From: Ogataea parapolymorpha DL-1
Taxonomy: Eukaryota > Ascomycota > Pichiomycetes > Pichiales > Pichiaceae
DNA length: 64,000 bases
Assembly (NCBI RefSeq): GCF_000187245.1
Contig: NC_027863.1
Span: 680,735 to 744,734 of the forward strand
Direction of reading: 5' to 3'
The translations under genes and the position numbers were made by a program. Of the stretch, positions 1 to 9,641 are shown piece by piece (position 1 is the first letter of the stretch; every line of letters starts with the position of its first letter). Below the pieces are notes generated by a model that was not told the DNA's origin, ran no database searches, and saw nothing but the letters and a program-made list of their open reading frames with translations.

Positions 1-149
1 AAAATAGGGTGTCTGATAGAGAAGGAATTTTAGCCTGAGAGGCGACCAATCTTGGCGCAGTTTGGTGGTAGCAAAAAAAATAATTACACGGCCTTGAAAA
101 GCCCCTTAACGTTGCCAACATCGTGCTGAATGTTAAATCACTAGAAAAC

Positions 150-1202
150 CTATATAAGTAAATCGCTGATGCTCATTTTGCGCTTGATGTCTGTTTCGGA
201 GGCCACCGGGTGCTCAGCTTTGGACTTGTACGGGATCTCGAGTGCTCTTGGGGGGTATTGGTATTGGTACTGGCTGCTGATAAGCGAGGTGGACGAAGCT
301 AGCGGACTGATAGGGAAATTCGAAGTTGAAAAGGACGACGACGCGGAAGACGACGAAGAGGACACGGTCGACACAATGGAGGTGTAGAACGGATTGGCGT
401 CCAGGTTCTCTGCTGCTCTGAGAACAGAAAGCAGGCCGTCCGCTTTGGGCTTGGTGGTCTTGATCTGGAACGAGTCTGTTGCAGGACCTGCCGCAACGGA
501 CGACACAAAAAATCCAGTCTCCGGACCCTTGTTCCGCGTGATAATGCTAGGAGACAGCGGGGGCAGCGACTTGCCGTACTCGAACTCCTGGGACCGAGAG
601 CGCGGTTTTTTGCCGATCCTGGCGTGGGCGGAGGGCACAGAGGCCGAGGAGATGGATTTTTTGCGTCTGTTGCTTCTCTTCTTCTTCAGGTCGTCGTCGT
701 TCACCTTCAGGCGGAGCATTCCAAAACCCTTTTCGTACGGTTTCAAACACTCGTCAACAAAGGACTCGCCAAACATAGGCACAAGGGCGTATCTGATTTT
801 GTAGCAAAATCTGGCGGCCAGTTTGCGCGCTAAATCAAAAGGTATCCAGGTCCCCTGGATCTTCAAAAATCCTCCACGCACGCGCTTGAGGTCGGGCTCG
901 AGCTCTGGCGATGAGTCGATCAGTTTCACGATGTCGGCTTTCGAGTTGCCTATGGCCTTCCAAAGCCCTGTGAGATGTACCAGGCCGGAGGAGTAGTCCC
1001 AGATGATCCAGGACTCGTTGATCTTGTACTCAAATACCGTCAAGTAGTTGCGCGGATCGATGGAGGTCGAGTACTTGCGCTTCGTGATGGACGAAACGGA
1101 AGGGATAATCTCTTGTTGTTCCTTCGGGATCCGGGCCAGCACGGCCGGAGGGATCTGCCGGATAGGGTATCTGACCGGGTTTGGTGAATCGGTTTGAAGC
1201 AT
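150..1202 (-). CDS. XBP1: Xbp1-like KilA-N/APSES-type transcription factor
   Basis: A 350-residue protein with a DNA-binding domain of the KilA-N/APSES kind at about residues 53-155. The segment GGFLKIQGTWIPFDLARKLA followed by IRYALVPMFG is close to what I know of the Xbp1 repressor family, whose members repress genes in stress and quiescence in the nucleus. A basic stretch (KKKRSNRRKK, about 173-183) could be a nuclear signal. The rest is Ser/Thr-rich low complexity with a serine run near residues 276-290. The ATG is the first in frame. It is about half the length of Saccharomyces Xbp1, so only the domain is conserved. A cluster of GATA motifs lies just upstream. Family assignment is good; one-to-one orthology is inferred. 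Confidence 0.75.
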   Translation of the reverse strand: MLQTDSPNPVRYPIRQIPPAVLARIPKEQQEIIPSVSSITKRKYSTSIDPRNYLTVFEYKINESWIIWDYSSGLVHLTGLWKAIGNSKADIVKLIDSSPELEPDLKRVRGGFLKIQGTWIPFDLARKLAARFCYKIRYALVPMFGESFVDECLKPYEKGFGMLRLKVNDDDLKKKRSNRRKKSISSASVPSAHARIGKKPRSRSQEFEYGKSLPPLSPSIITRNKGPETGFFVSSVAAGPATDSFQIKTTKPKADGLLSVLRAAENLDANPFYTSIVSTVSSSSSSASSSFSTSNFPISPLASSTSLISSQYQYQYPPRALEIPYKSKAEHPVASETDIKRKMSISDLLI

Positions 1203-1215
1203 TTTCTCACACAGA

Positions 1216-1352
1216 GATAAAGCCTTTTCAAATGGGTGAGGAGGAAAACTTGTAAATCCAGTTGCTCAAATTGTCGCAAAATAAATGCCGTTATCTCAAG
1301 GAGATAAGTATCTGCACGTAAAAAAATTGCCAGATAAGAAGAGATAAGATAA
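1216..1352. promoter_or_regulatory. Cluster of six GATAA motifs upstream of the Xbp1-like gene
   Basis: GATAA occurs at 1216, 1303, 1333, 1343 and 1348 on the plus strand and as TTATC at 1291. All lie within about 150 bp upstream of the ATG at 1202. Three are the stronger GATAAG form (1303, 1333, 1343). In yeasts such clusters bind GATA factors (Gln3/Gat1 class in nitrogen control, or Fe-regulated GATA repressors). The rest of the gap, 1353-1559, has two TATATAT runs near 1433 and 1446 and nothing else I recognise. Motif positions are read directly; function is inferred. Confidence 0.6.
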
Positions 1353-1559
1353 AAGGTATGGCCCGTGCCGAGCTAAGGAGGGGTCTGGGATCGTCGTTGA
1401 ATGTGCTTGGATCGTTTGCGACTGCCAGAGATATATATTAGTGACTATATATTTGGTGTTGGCCACAAAGTCTTTTGGTGGTGCCTCGGTCCTGATGCCA
1501 CACCGCCCGAATTACTATTTTGTCACAGGTGCATGCGGTGCCATAATTTTTGAGCCAGA

Positions 1560-3179
1560 CTAGCCATTTTTATTTTCGCCCCGCCTAAAACTGAACAGTC
1601 CCGACAAATACTTGCGATCTTCGTCTTTAATTCTGCTGAACAGGTTCCGAATCACGTTTGTTCGGACCAGGCTAGAGCCGACGTGTTTGGGCTCGAAAAA
1701 GTTAAATAATTCGTCGTCGGTCCCGCGATCAAATATCTTGTAGGCATTAGTGGCCCGGAAAGCCGCAACAAACGGATTCCCGAACTGCTCGATCTCGTTC
1801 GCAAACGAGCTCAGCTGCTGCACATTTTCCAGCTTGGACGTGCTGCGGAAGTTGTCGTACTTGATGCTCGAGAGCATCCCGATTAGGTAATCCTCAAAGT
1901 TGTACCGGATAAAGTCGTCGCCGCCCCGGTACGACTGCGATTCCATCGGGCTGTTTGCCAGCGACAGGCTCACGTCGTCTGCGGCTAGCACCTCGTCGCT
2001 CAGCGAGTCGATAAAGCGACGATCTGCGCTAGTGAGTGCCACTTTGTCCTTCAACTGCGAGCTCAGCAGCTCGACACTCGCGTCGTCGAGATTTACCACC
2101 AGATCTGCATATCGCGTTTTTTGATGCAGCATTATGTCATTCGAGCAGCCGACCAGATACCAGCTGGTGTTCTCGTTGGTCAGGTACTCGATCTGCTGCA
2201 GAGTCAAATACGGCTGGAAAAAGCCTCCCCTGCCAAATATTCGCAACGGAAGGCCCATGAATGCCAACATAGACTGTCTATCGCTGCTTTTCAGTGAAGT
2301 AGGCTTCTCGACCTGTCCAGGATCGCTGCCTGTCAACGGACTGCCGCTGTCGGAAAGATGGAGCAACAAGTTCGGTATGAGTGAGAGAAGCGAGTACTGG
2401 AAGTTAGAGAGACGGTTGAGGTTTTTTGAGTACACGAGAATGCGTTGCTCGAGCAGCAGCGCTTTGTAGACGACCAACAAATTGCGTTTGAACGTCACCA
2501 CCAGCTCTTTCAGATTGAGTCCCGTGTAGAAGTCGCTTTCCTTGATGACTTTCACGTTGTCTTGGGTCACAGGGGTCTCGTACAGATCGTCGTCTTCAAC
2601 CTTAAAGCCGTGAGAATTGTACACGGTGGCCACATTTTCGAAAAGCGCTTTAATTATAGACTTGTCGTGGAAGTTGTGCTGGTCAAAGTAGCTCATAGTG
2701 ATTATGCTTAATTTCTCCTTTAGTTGGATTGGGATCGGGTATCGCGTGATCATCACGACGCTTTTCTGGATAATCGACCGCTTGAAGTCCGCACCGTCCT
2801 TTAATGCGCTGCTGTTCAGCTGGCGCACGCACGCGCATCCAAAAAGTGTCGTGAGGTCGTAATGCTTATTTGTCTTTTCCTCGGGAAGTGGAGGACAGAT
2901 GTGATTTTTCTCGTCGTAGACAAGCGTGAAATTTGTAAATGCTTCGTCAAACAAGTGTGCGCCGTCGGGAAGCCCCTGGAAGGGCAACTGCGGCCATATT
3001 TGCGCAAACTTGGCCGCCATAGAGGCCTGGTTGTATTCGTTTGTGCGGTCGTCGAGCCAATACTCTATCTCTGGGCCATGGACGTGGTCGAAATCAACAA
3101 TGCATAGTCCAATGACAAAAGACGACTCGTTGGTGCTCGGTACCACATCTGACCAGGGATTTTCCTGATCATGGGACAT
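1560..3179 (-). CDS. AVL9: Avl9 family late secretory pathway protein (DENN-like)
   Basis: A 539-residue protein of the Avl9/DENN superfamily. The N-terminal segment (about residues 22-45: IGLCIVDFDHVHGPEIEYW) and the following IWPQLPFQGLPDGAH are characteristic of Avl9, which acts in exocytic transport from the Golgi. The conserved block spans most of the protein to about residue 480, including FKRNLLVVYKALLLEQRILVYS, typical of a DENN core. It is shorter than Saccharomyces Avl9 (about 760 residues), mainly in the C-terminal tail. The ATG at 3179 is the first in frame, followed by about 20 unconserved residues. No signal peptide or membrane helix is seen. It is tandem with PMP20 upstream, 56 bp away. 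Confidence 0.9.
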   Translation of the reverse strand: MSHDQENPWSDVVPSTNESSFVIGLCIVDFDHVHGPEIEYWLDDRTNEYNQASMAAKFAQIWPQLPFQGLPDGAHLFDEAFTNFTLVYDEKNHICPPLPEEKTNKHYDLTTLFGCACVRQLNSSALKDGADFKRSIIQKSVVMITRYPIPIQLKEKLSIITMSYFDQHNFHDKSIIKALFENVATVYNSHGFKVEDDDLYETPVTQDNVKVIKESDFYTGLNLKELVVTFKRNLLVVYKALLLEQRILVYSKNLNRLSNFQYSLLSLIPNLLLHLSDSGSPLTGSDPGQVEKPTSLKSSDRQSMLAFMGLPLRIFGRGGFFQPYLTLQQIEYLTNENTSWYLVGCSNDIMLHQKTRYADLVVNLDDASVELLSSQLKDKVALTSADRRFIDSLSDEVLAADDVSLSLANSPMESQSYRGGDDFIRYNFEDYLIGMLSSIKYDNFRSTSKLENVQQLSSFANEIEQFGNPFVAAFRATNAYKIFDRGTDDELFNFFEPKHVGSSLVRTNVIRNLFSRIKDEDRKYLSGLFSFRRGENKNG

Positions 3180-3235
3180 GAGACCAGATTATATTTAATT
3201 GAAAAAAAACATTAAATTTTAACCCTAAATACCGG

Positions 3236-3733
3236 TTACAACTTTGCCAGAAGTTTGGACGCGGTCGAAACATTGACGTCTCCTCCCTTCTCATCAGCCA
3301 CAAACTCGACAATTCCGCTACGGTTGACAATCAGAGCCAATCTGCTGGATCTCGTTCCCAGGCCCAAGCCTCCCAAATCAATAGGAGACCCCAGCTTCTT
3401 GGACAAGTCCAGATATGGGTCTGACACAAACAGGATCTTATTGGAAGTAGCTCCTAATTTTTCTTTCCAGGCACGAAGCACGAACGGATCGTTCTGCGTC
3501 ACCACAAGAATGAAATCGACTCCTTTGGAAGCAAAGTTCTGCACTTTCTGAATGTACTCTGGAAGGTGCTGGTTGGTGCAAGGCGGAGTGAACGCACCTG
3601 GAACACTGACAACCACAAACTTCTTGCTCTTTGTGGCTGCCTTCAGATCAAAGGGCTTAGGCTCGCCTTCTGGGGACGAGATGAAGAGCGTGCTCACGTT
3701 AGTAGGAAATTTGTCGCCTCTCTTAACAACCAT
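3236..3733 (-). CDS. PMP20: Peroxisomal one-cysteine peroxiredoxin Pmp20
   Basis: A 165-residue thioredoxin-fold peroxidase of the AhpC/TSA, Prx5-like group. The catalytic motif PGAFTPPC (residues 45-52) fits P-x3-T-x2-C, with peroxidatic Cys52. No other cysteine occurs in the protein, so it must act as a one-Cys enzyme needing an external reductant. The C-terminus is AKL, a type 1 peroxisomal targeting signal. In methylotrophic yeasts the Pmp20 family detoxifies peroxide and lipid peroxides made during methanol oxidation in peroxisomes. A clean TATA box lies about 40 bp before the ATG. Saccharomyces Ahp1 is the related cytosolic protein, but the PTS1 and single cysteine favour Pmp20. Confidence 0.93.
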   Translation of the reverse strand: MVVKRGDKFPTNVSTLFISSPEGEPKPFDLKAATKSKKFVVVSVPGAFTPPCTNQHLPEYIQKVQNFASKGVDFILVVTQNDPFVLRAWKEKLGATSNKILFVSDPYLDLSKKLGSPIDLGGLGLGTRSSRLALIVNRSGIVEFVADEKGGDVNVSTASKLLAKL

Positions 3734-3768
3734 ATTTGACCTGAGAGCACCGGCTTATTCGGACGGCC

Positions 3769-3775
3769 TTATATA
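3769..3775 (-). promoter_or_regulatory. TATA box of PMP20
   Basis: Read on the minus strand the sequence is TATATAA, 36-42 bp before the PMP20 ATG. It is a consensus TATA element, as expected for a strongly regulated yeast gene. The remaining upstream gap, to the ARC15 stop at 3902, is only about 130 bp. Confidence 0.5.
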
Positions 3776-3901
3776 GCGCCAGTCTCGCGTAAAATAGCCG
3801 ATGACAACTGTGGTGTGGGGAAAACCGCACCCCTGTGCTGCGATGTCTGGTAGCCTACGCTCCTTTTTTTATCGACGCGACGACGACGCATGTATTCTAT
3901 C

Positions 3902-4351
3902 TTACAATGTCAACGAACTGTTTACATAGCTCACGATTGGACGTTCTCCAACAATCTCCACCACTTTATCGAACCAGCCAAGCAGCACTCCGCCCGACTT
4001 CTGGCCCTCTTTGATGCTCATGAGCGAGTACAGCAGTTTGACCAGGGTGTCTGTTTCGTCCATATCCAGGCTCTTCACAATGTTGGGGATTTCGCTCTGT
4101 CTCACGGAAATAAACGCGTTCAGCACCGCTTGTAGGTATGTCGTCTTTATAGCGCTGTCGGAGCCGTACGGAGGCTGTGCAACACACAGCTTGATGGCAC
4201 CCAGAGCGTCGCCTCTGGACACGCTAGAGCGGATCTCTGTCACCAGCGAGTCCAACTGCTGAGCAGAGTATGCAGGCACGTCAATTGGGTCTGGCTCGTA
4301 CTGCAAATCCGGGTCGTACTGGTCGACGTCAATTCTTCTCCAATCCTCCAT
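3902..4351 (-). CDS. ARC15: Arp2/3 complex subunit ARPC5 (p16-Arc)
   Basis: A 149-residue protein starting at MEDWRRIDVD. Conserved ARPC5 features include DPLQYE-like DPDLQYEPD near the N-terminus, the helix block around ALGAIKLCVAQPP, and the C-terminal LMSIKEGQKSGGVLLGWFDKV. ARPC5 is the smallest subunit of the seven-protein Arp2/3 actin nucleator, which works at cortical actin patches in endocytosis. The frame stays open upstream to 4426, but the extra 25 residues are unconserved, so I chose the internal ATG at 4351, giving the usual length (about 150). It diverges from BUD13 across a 73-bp shared promoter. Confidence 0.9.
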   Translation of the reverse strand: MEDWRRIDVDQYDPDLQYEPDPIDVPAYSAQQLDSLVTEIRSSVSRGDALGAIKLCVAQPPYGSDSAIKTTYLQAVLNAFISVRQSEIPNIVKSLDMDETDTLVKLLYSLMSIKEGQKSGGVLLGWFDKVVEIVGERPIVSYVNSSLTL

Positions 4352-4424
4352 GATGAGTGTATGTGTTTTTTCGAAAGCTGGACTTTTTTTAAATTTCGAG
4401 GTCGATCGGCCTTTTTTGTGCATC

Positions 4425-5192
4425 ATGTCGCTCCAAGATTATCTCAAGAAATATGTCTCTGAGGAACCTCAGGAGCAGGGATCAGAGTCAGATTTGTCCG
4501 AGACAGAGGAAGGACCTGTTATTGTCGAGAGAAAGGTGCAGTCCAAGGGTTGGACGTCAGTAGAGACGAAGGAGACGACAGGTCCGCGACCGAATCTCAT
4601 GCAGGACGGCTCGCTGCCAGGTCTCAAGACTGGGGAGGACATTAAAAGGTCGATGGAAATGAAACAGCGTCAATTGGAAGACGAGAAGCGCAAGGTTCAG
4701 CAGCATTACGATCCAAATAATGTCGAGACAGTCTACAGAGATGCCACTGGGCGGAGGCTATCCAAAGTTGAGGATCCAGACGCACAAAGAAAGGCAGAAG
4801 AGGAACGGATAAAAGAAGAAATAAAGCGTATCAATGAGAGCGAATACACAGCGATACGAAAACAAAAGGAAGAACAACGATTAAAGCAGCTAGGAACAGA
4901 GACACAGGAGAGCAGAGATCACCAAAAAAAACAGATTGTAAACGACGACGACCCTGCGTTGCTGTTTGACTCAAATCTACAGAGCCGCAAAAGAAAGCTT
5001 ACCAATCTGAGCGCGACAGGCAGAAAACTATACGCTGAAACCGGGTATCCAGACAATAGGTTTGGCATACGGCCTGGCTGGCGTTGGGACGGGGTGAACC
5101 GCACCAACGGGTTCGAACAGCGGTGGTTCGAAAGACGGCAGGAACTGGAGCAAAACGAAGTTCTAAAGTACACATTACAGGAAGATATATAG
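4425..5192 (+). CDS. BUD13: Bud13 pre-mRNA splicing factor (RES complex)
   Basis: A 255-residue protein beginning MSLQDYLKKYV, the usual Bud13 start. The C-terminal Bud13 signature (about residues 205-240) reads NRFGIRPGWRWDGVNRTNGF. The middle is highly charged and probably helical (about 75-170). Bud13 joins Snu17 and Pml1 in the RES complex, which promotes splicing and retention of unspliced pre-mRNA in the nucleus. The frame is open upstream to 4350, but those 25 residues overlap the promoter with ARC15 and are unconserved. Its stop codon is one base from the XRN1 stop on the other strand, so the two 3' UTRs must overlap. Confidence 0.93.
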   Translation: MSLQDYLKKYVSEEPQEQGSESDLSETEEGPVIVERKVQSKGWTSVETKETTGPRPNLMQDGSLPGLKTGEDIKRSMEMKQRQLEDEKRKVQQHYDPNNVETVYRDATGRRLSKVEDPDAQRKAEEERIKEEIKRINESEYTAIRKQKEEQRLKQLGTETQESRDHQKKQIVNDDDPALLFDSNLQSRKRKLTNLSATGRKLYAETGYPDNRFGIRPGWRWDGVNRTNGFEQRWFERRQELEQNEVLKYTLQEDI

Positions 5193-5193
5193 C

Positions 5194-8100
5194 TCAAGCC
5201 TCTTCTTTCTTAGCGACCTTTGGCTTCTGCTTATTCTGGGGCTTTTTCGTGGATCTGTTGGCCTGCTTGTTGGCCGGTTTGGTGGCAGGCCTGTCTGCAG
5301 AGTTCCGTGGTTTCTGGCTGTTGAGCATGCCCATGAGCTCCTGCGAGCCGTTGGTGTTAGCAGGCATAGGCACAGGTAAGGGGAGTCCAGGAGGAATGCC
5401 CATCATGGAGTGTGGACCTCTCAGAGGAGCCGTTGGCTGCATCACGTTACCAAGAACAGAGTTGAACACATTTTGAGCCACTCTATTTTTCTTAGAGAGG
5501 CTTGAAAGAGTTGGGTCGGCAGATTCCTTGGCCTCACCCTGAGTGTCACTCTTCTTGATCACGTTTAGCAATTCCTTCTTGTTTCTGAGTTCGTTCTCCT
5601 TTTCTTGTTTCTTCTTCAGCAAATAGCGCTTCTTGACCTCGCTCAAATCTCCCTGAGCAGTCTTGGAGGAGGCCTTTGAGTGGTAAATGAACTGCTTGTC
5701 AGTCAAATTTAGCAACACAGAGGAATCCAGCGTCAGTCCTCTTTGAGTCTTCAGCCTGCCACCAAAGGTATTACCAGTGAGCAGAGGCTGATCGAATAGA
5801 ACTTGCAACTCGACCTTGGACTCAAGCGATCTGATGCCGATCACAGTTCCCTTGGAGAACAGAGGAACATTACCCGAGTCCAAGACATAAACAACACGGT
5901 CTCCAAGAGAGAAGTGCTGCTTTTTGAGCAACTGGAACGACTGCGACGGAGCCAAAACAGCGTTTCGTGGAATTCCTTTGATTCCCTTGGTATCCAAAGG
6001 CTGTGGCTTTGCCATATAGTCGATAATCTGTTGCTCGAGCTCTGCAACGCCAATTTTGGTGAACGACTCAGATTCCAGGCTCACAGTGACAAACGTGGAC
6101 TTTTTCTCCTTGAGGAACGACTGCACAGCATCCAGCTTGGCCCTGAGCTTGTCCGGCTCAGCAATCTTGAAAATTTCTTTAGCGCTCGGAATAGAGGATC
6201 CCTTGTGTTCCATCAGGGCTTTGAAAACATCAGGGAATTTCTTCGTGTACTCCTGGATCAAGCTGATAGCCAAATCGCTGTACTCCCAGTATCTATCATT
6301 TCTTCTTGTGTATCCCAACACTTTCATCTTCTTACCCTCAAACTTCAGTGGAAGGCCAATGTCGTATCTTCTTCCACCAGGTCCTTCTACCGCATACGAA
6401 GACGTCAGTTTGGACAGGAACAGAGGAGAGAATTTTAAAATTTTGGCAACAGTCGACGACGGATGGTATCTGATGGCTTTCTTTTCATGCTGTGCTCTCA
6501 GAACGCCAAAGTTGGGCTCTGCCTTCTTGGATATCCTCGACACCTTCAAGGTGAGCTTGTTGTTCTCGTGATCAATAACGTCTGCGGGAGCACCGTATGC
6601 GAAAGCACCAAGGAAAACAACTGTCGAGTTCTTCGGAAATTCCTCCTCTATAGGAACAGGAGGTCTTGCCTCAAATCTCGTATCTTTGTTGATCACCTCA
6701 TCCACTATTAATTGAATAGGATAGCATTCAATCTCTTTGGCGTATGTTTTCACAAACGCTCCGTGTTCGTTTCGGATCAGCCCATTGACAGCTCTAACAT
6801 AGACCAATCCTTCAATAGGGTTCTTTGTGGAAGAAGTTTTGGCGCCATCTTCAGATTGATCATCAGCTTCTGCAGCTTGGAATCGAACACCCTTGTTGGT
6901 CTGTAGTTTGTGATACAAAAGAGATCTGGTCTTTTCAAAATCGTCTCTTTCAAATGACTCCAGCGGAGACGAGACAACTTTCGGCACAGATCCCATCTTC
7001 ACTTTCTCGTATCTCATAAGGTTGTCAGTCACGTAGACAACCTTAGCCTCTCTCAAGAATGGCCATTTCGTGTAAACAATCTGTCCAACATACTCTTTGG
7101 CAAACTGTTCCACTGTCAGACTGCTGTGTAGATTTTCCAGCGTCAACATTAATGTCATGGCTTTCGATGGCTGTTGGAACACCACGACATTGGCATATTC
7201 AAGGTTGTATTGACATGGGATGGTTTTCAGAGATGGGAAGCCAGCCAATGCTTCTCTGCCAAACTTGGCACCCTTACACAAGCCAAAGTTGATTTTCAGA
7301 CCTTCAAGTGAAGGCAAGTGGAACTCGGTCTCCGTGCAGTGAGACTCAAAGTCACTGAACGATGCAGGCAAAGGAGACTTGATGAGGTGCTTGATTTGAG
7401 GATTGAAATGGAACTGCAAGTCGGTACCAAATGAGTTTCTTTGTTTCTCTTCAGGACTCAATTTAGAGTCAAACGGAGCCATCGCTTCAATCAGTCTTTT
7501 CTCATCCACAAAAGACAAAAGAACAACTGCCTCCCATGGCGCTTTCTTGCCATTCATATCAACTTCACAATCATCTGGATAGAAATCTATGATTGGGGAG
7601 TTGGAGTCCGTCATCAGTGGTCTGTAGACAGTAGGAATCAGTTCTTTAGACCTGGCAGGCAAGACAGCCATCAGCTGTTGGAAAGGCTTAAACGGATGCC
7701 CCTTCTCAAAATTAATCTTCACATTCAGACCCTTGCTAACATCAGAAATGCGCGGAGCATAGTGGTACCTGTAATACCAAGGCCAGGATGAAATTCCTTT
7801 GTAATAGTAGTTCAAAACCCATTGCAGCCCTTCAATATAGTTCTCAGCCATGTCTCTGATCTTGTCCTCGTCATTCAAAGAAAATCCAACCTTCTTCTTA
7901 TAGTATTCATTCTTCCATTTCACGAATCTAGCATCGTAAAGGTCCTTTTGCGATTCCAGCGTTTCTTCGTCTTCAACAACGATGGCAGTCTGGTACTTCT
8001 TGATCACTCTTCTGATTCCTTCCACTCTTTCATTGAATTCTTCGTCAGTCTCGTCGGGATTGATGCCATCGACATCCAATCTGGCAGTGTATGTGTCCTG

Positions 8101-9503
8101 AGACTTGCTGTGGATAACCACAACACCTAGTTCAAACAAGAATTTGGCAATGACGTCTCTATTGATCTCACTGTCAAACGCTTCACGTGGAAGAGGAAGT
8201 TCAGGAACTTTAGATTCGTCTTCTAGCATGGCTTTGACGTCAAATTTCTCTGAATAGACGCGATATATCCACTCTCTCACAAGTCCAACAAACTTCTTCT
8301 GCTGCTTAAGCAACAGCTCTTTACCCTGTCTCAGTCTCTTCTTCATTCCTTGCTTCGATATATTGTCAAGCTGCTTGTTGAACCACTCGACGTCGACTTC
8401 ACCTTTCTCAAAATTCTCCAGCTCGAAGACGGATAAATATTCCAGCCACTTTCCGAACCGTTGGAGATTGATAGTTCCAAACTCATTGATGTATCCGTCC
8501 ATGTCTCTGATAGCTTCTTTGAAAGTCTCAATCAAAAGCGGGAAAGCACCTTTGTTCAAATGCAAATCCGGCAAGTTCGGTAGGAAGTCGTTTCCTATCA
8601 CGTACATGATAAGAATGAAGTCGTCAATGATACGCTCAAAATCGTACTCGAATGAAAGCTGATCTTGCAGTTCCTGGAATTCCAGCTCCATATATTCTCT
8701 GACCAGCGAGATATGGAGCAAGAAGAATGTCTGCTGCGTAAGGTCGTCATCGGAATGAGAGTTAGCTTTTGGACCAAAGGTCACTTCCTCTCTCAACAGA
8801 GCAAAATGTGGTTCATGAGCGACAAGGCCCAGCATAATAAGATCCGCGTCCAAACCATAGACACAGTGTCTGGTGTTAGGATCGTAGTCAGGCTGAGCTT
8901 TCTGCGTCCTGATGAAGTCCATGATCTTGTGCTCTCCTTCACCGGGCACCTCGTGGCCGGACAGAATGATACGCATATTCTGCCACCTCGAGTCCGAGGA
9001 AGCTTTTTGATTAATGTAGAATTTCAAATTTTGGGTCAATTTGGCCATGAACTCTGTACCTGGAGTAATTGCGTTGGAGTCAAAAGGAGGTTCCTTAGGA
9101 ATTTCCTTTCCTTCTTTGATAGCTTTCTCCAAGTTCTGCTCGGCCTCAATCGCACTTCGGAACCGTCTAGCACGCTGCTGGTTCATTTTTGCTCTAGGAG
9201 CAACTCCATCAATAGCCATGTAAAACACTTTCTGAGGCTTAATGATGTTGAACAGATGATCAATGTAGGCAAAAATGGCACCAAACATTTGATCGTCTGT
9301 CATTCTAAGCAATGAACTGTCGTTGGTATGCGTGCAGGTATGCAAAATGGAGTTCATATCGAGATAGAGGTTGTCAAACTCTGGAACGGGAGTCAACCCA
9401 TCAATCTCGTTCGATATCAGTGGCCATCTCTCAGAGATGAACCGGAAGAACTTTGGGATACCTAAATGTTAGAGCAGAGTGCAAAAGACTAAAACTTACC
9501 CAT
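5194..9503 (-). CDS. XRN1: 5'-3' exoribonuclease Xrn1, with a 38-nt intron after the first four bases
   Basis: The coding sequence is complement(5194..9461, 9500..9503). Exon 1 is only ATGG. The intron (9462-9499) has GTAAGT, CTAAC and TTTAG. Joining gives MGIPKFFRFISERWP, the invariant Xrn1 N-terminus, and a 1423-residue protein. The N-terminal nuclease domain shows YLDMNSIL with its catalytic acid, GEHKIMDF and YGLDADLIML. D1-D4 and SH3-like regions follow, then a Lys/Asn/Gln-rich tail (about 1270-1423). Xrn1 degrades decapped 5'-monophosphate RNA in the cytoplasm and buffers mRNA levels. If the intron is retained, translation stops after four codons (M-G-K-F). Without splicing the conserved start is lost, so the intron is well supported. 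Confidence 0.96.
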
Positions 9504-9641
9504 TCTAAATTTGTGATAGTAAGCGTGTTTAGCTTGTCTTTTTTTATTTAATTCGACACTGAAAATCTGTGGCAATGAGAGGCTTACCCGGAGGAAATAT
9601 TCAGTGAAAATAAAAATACAAATATAATCCAGACATTGCAA

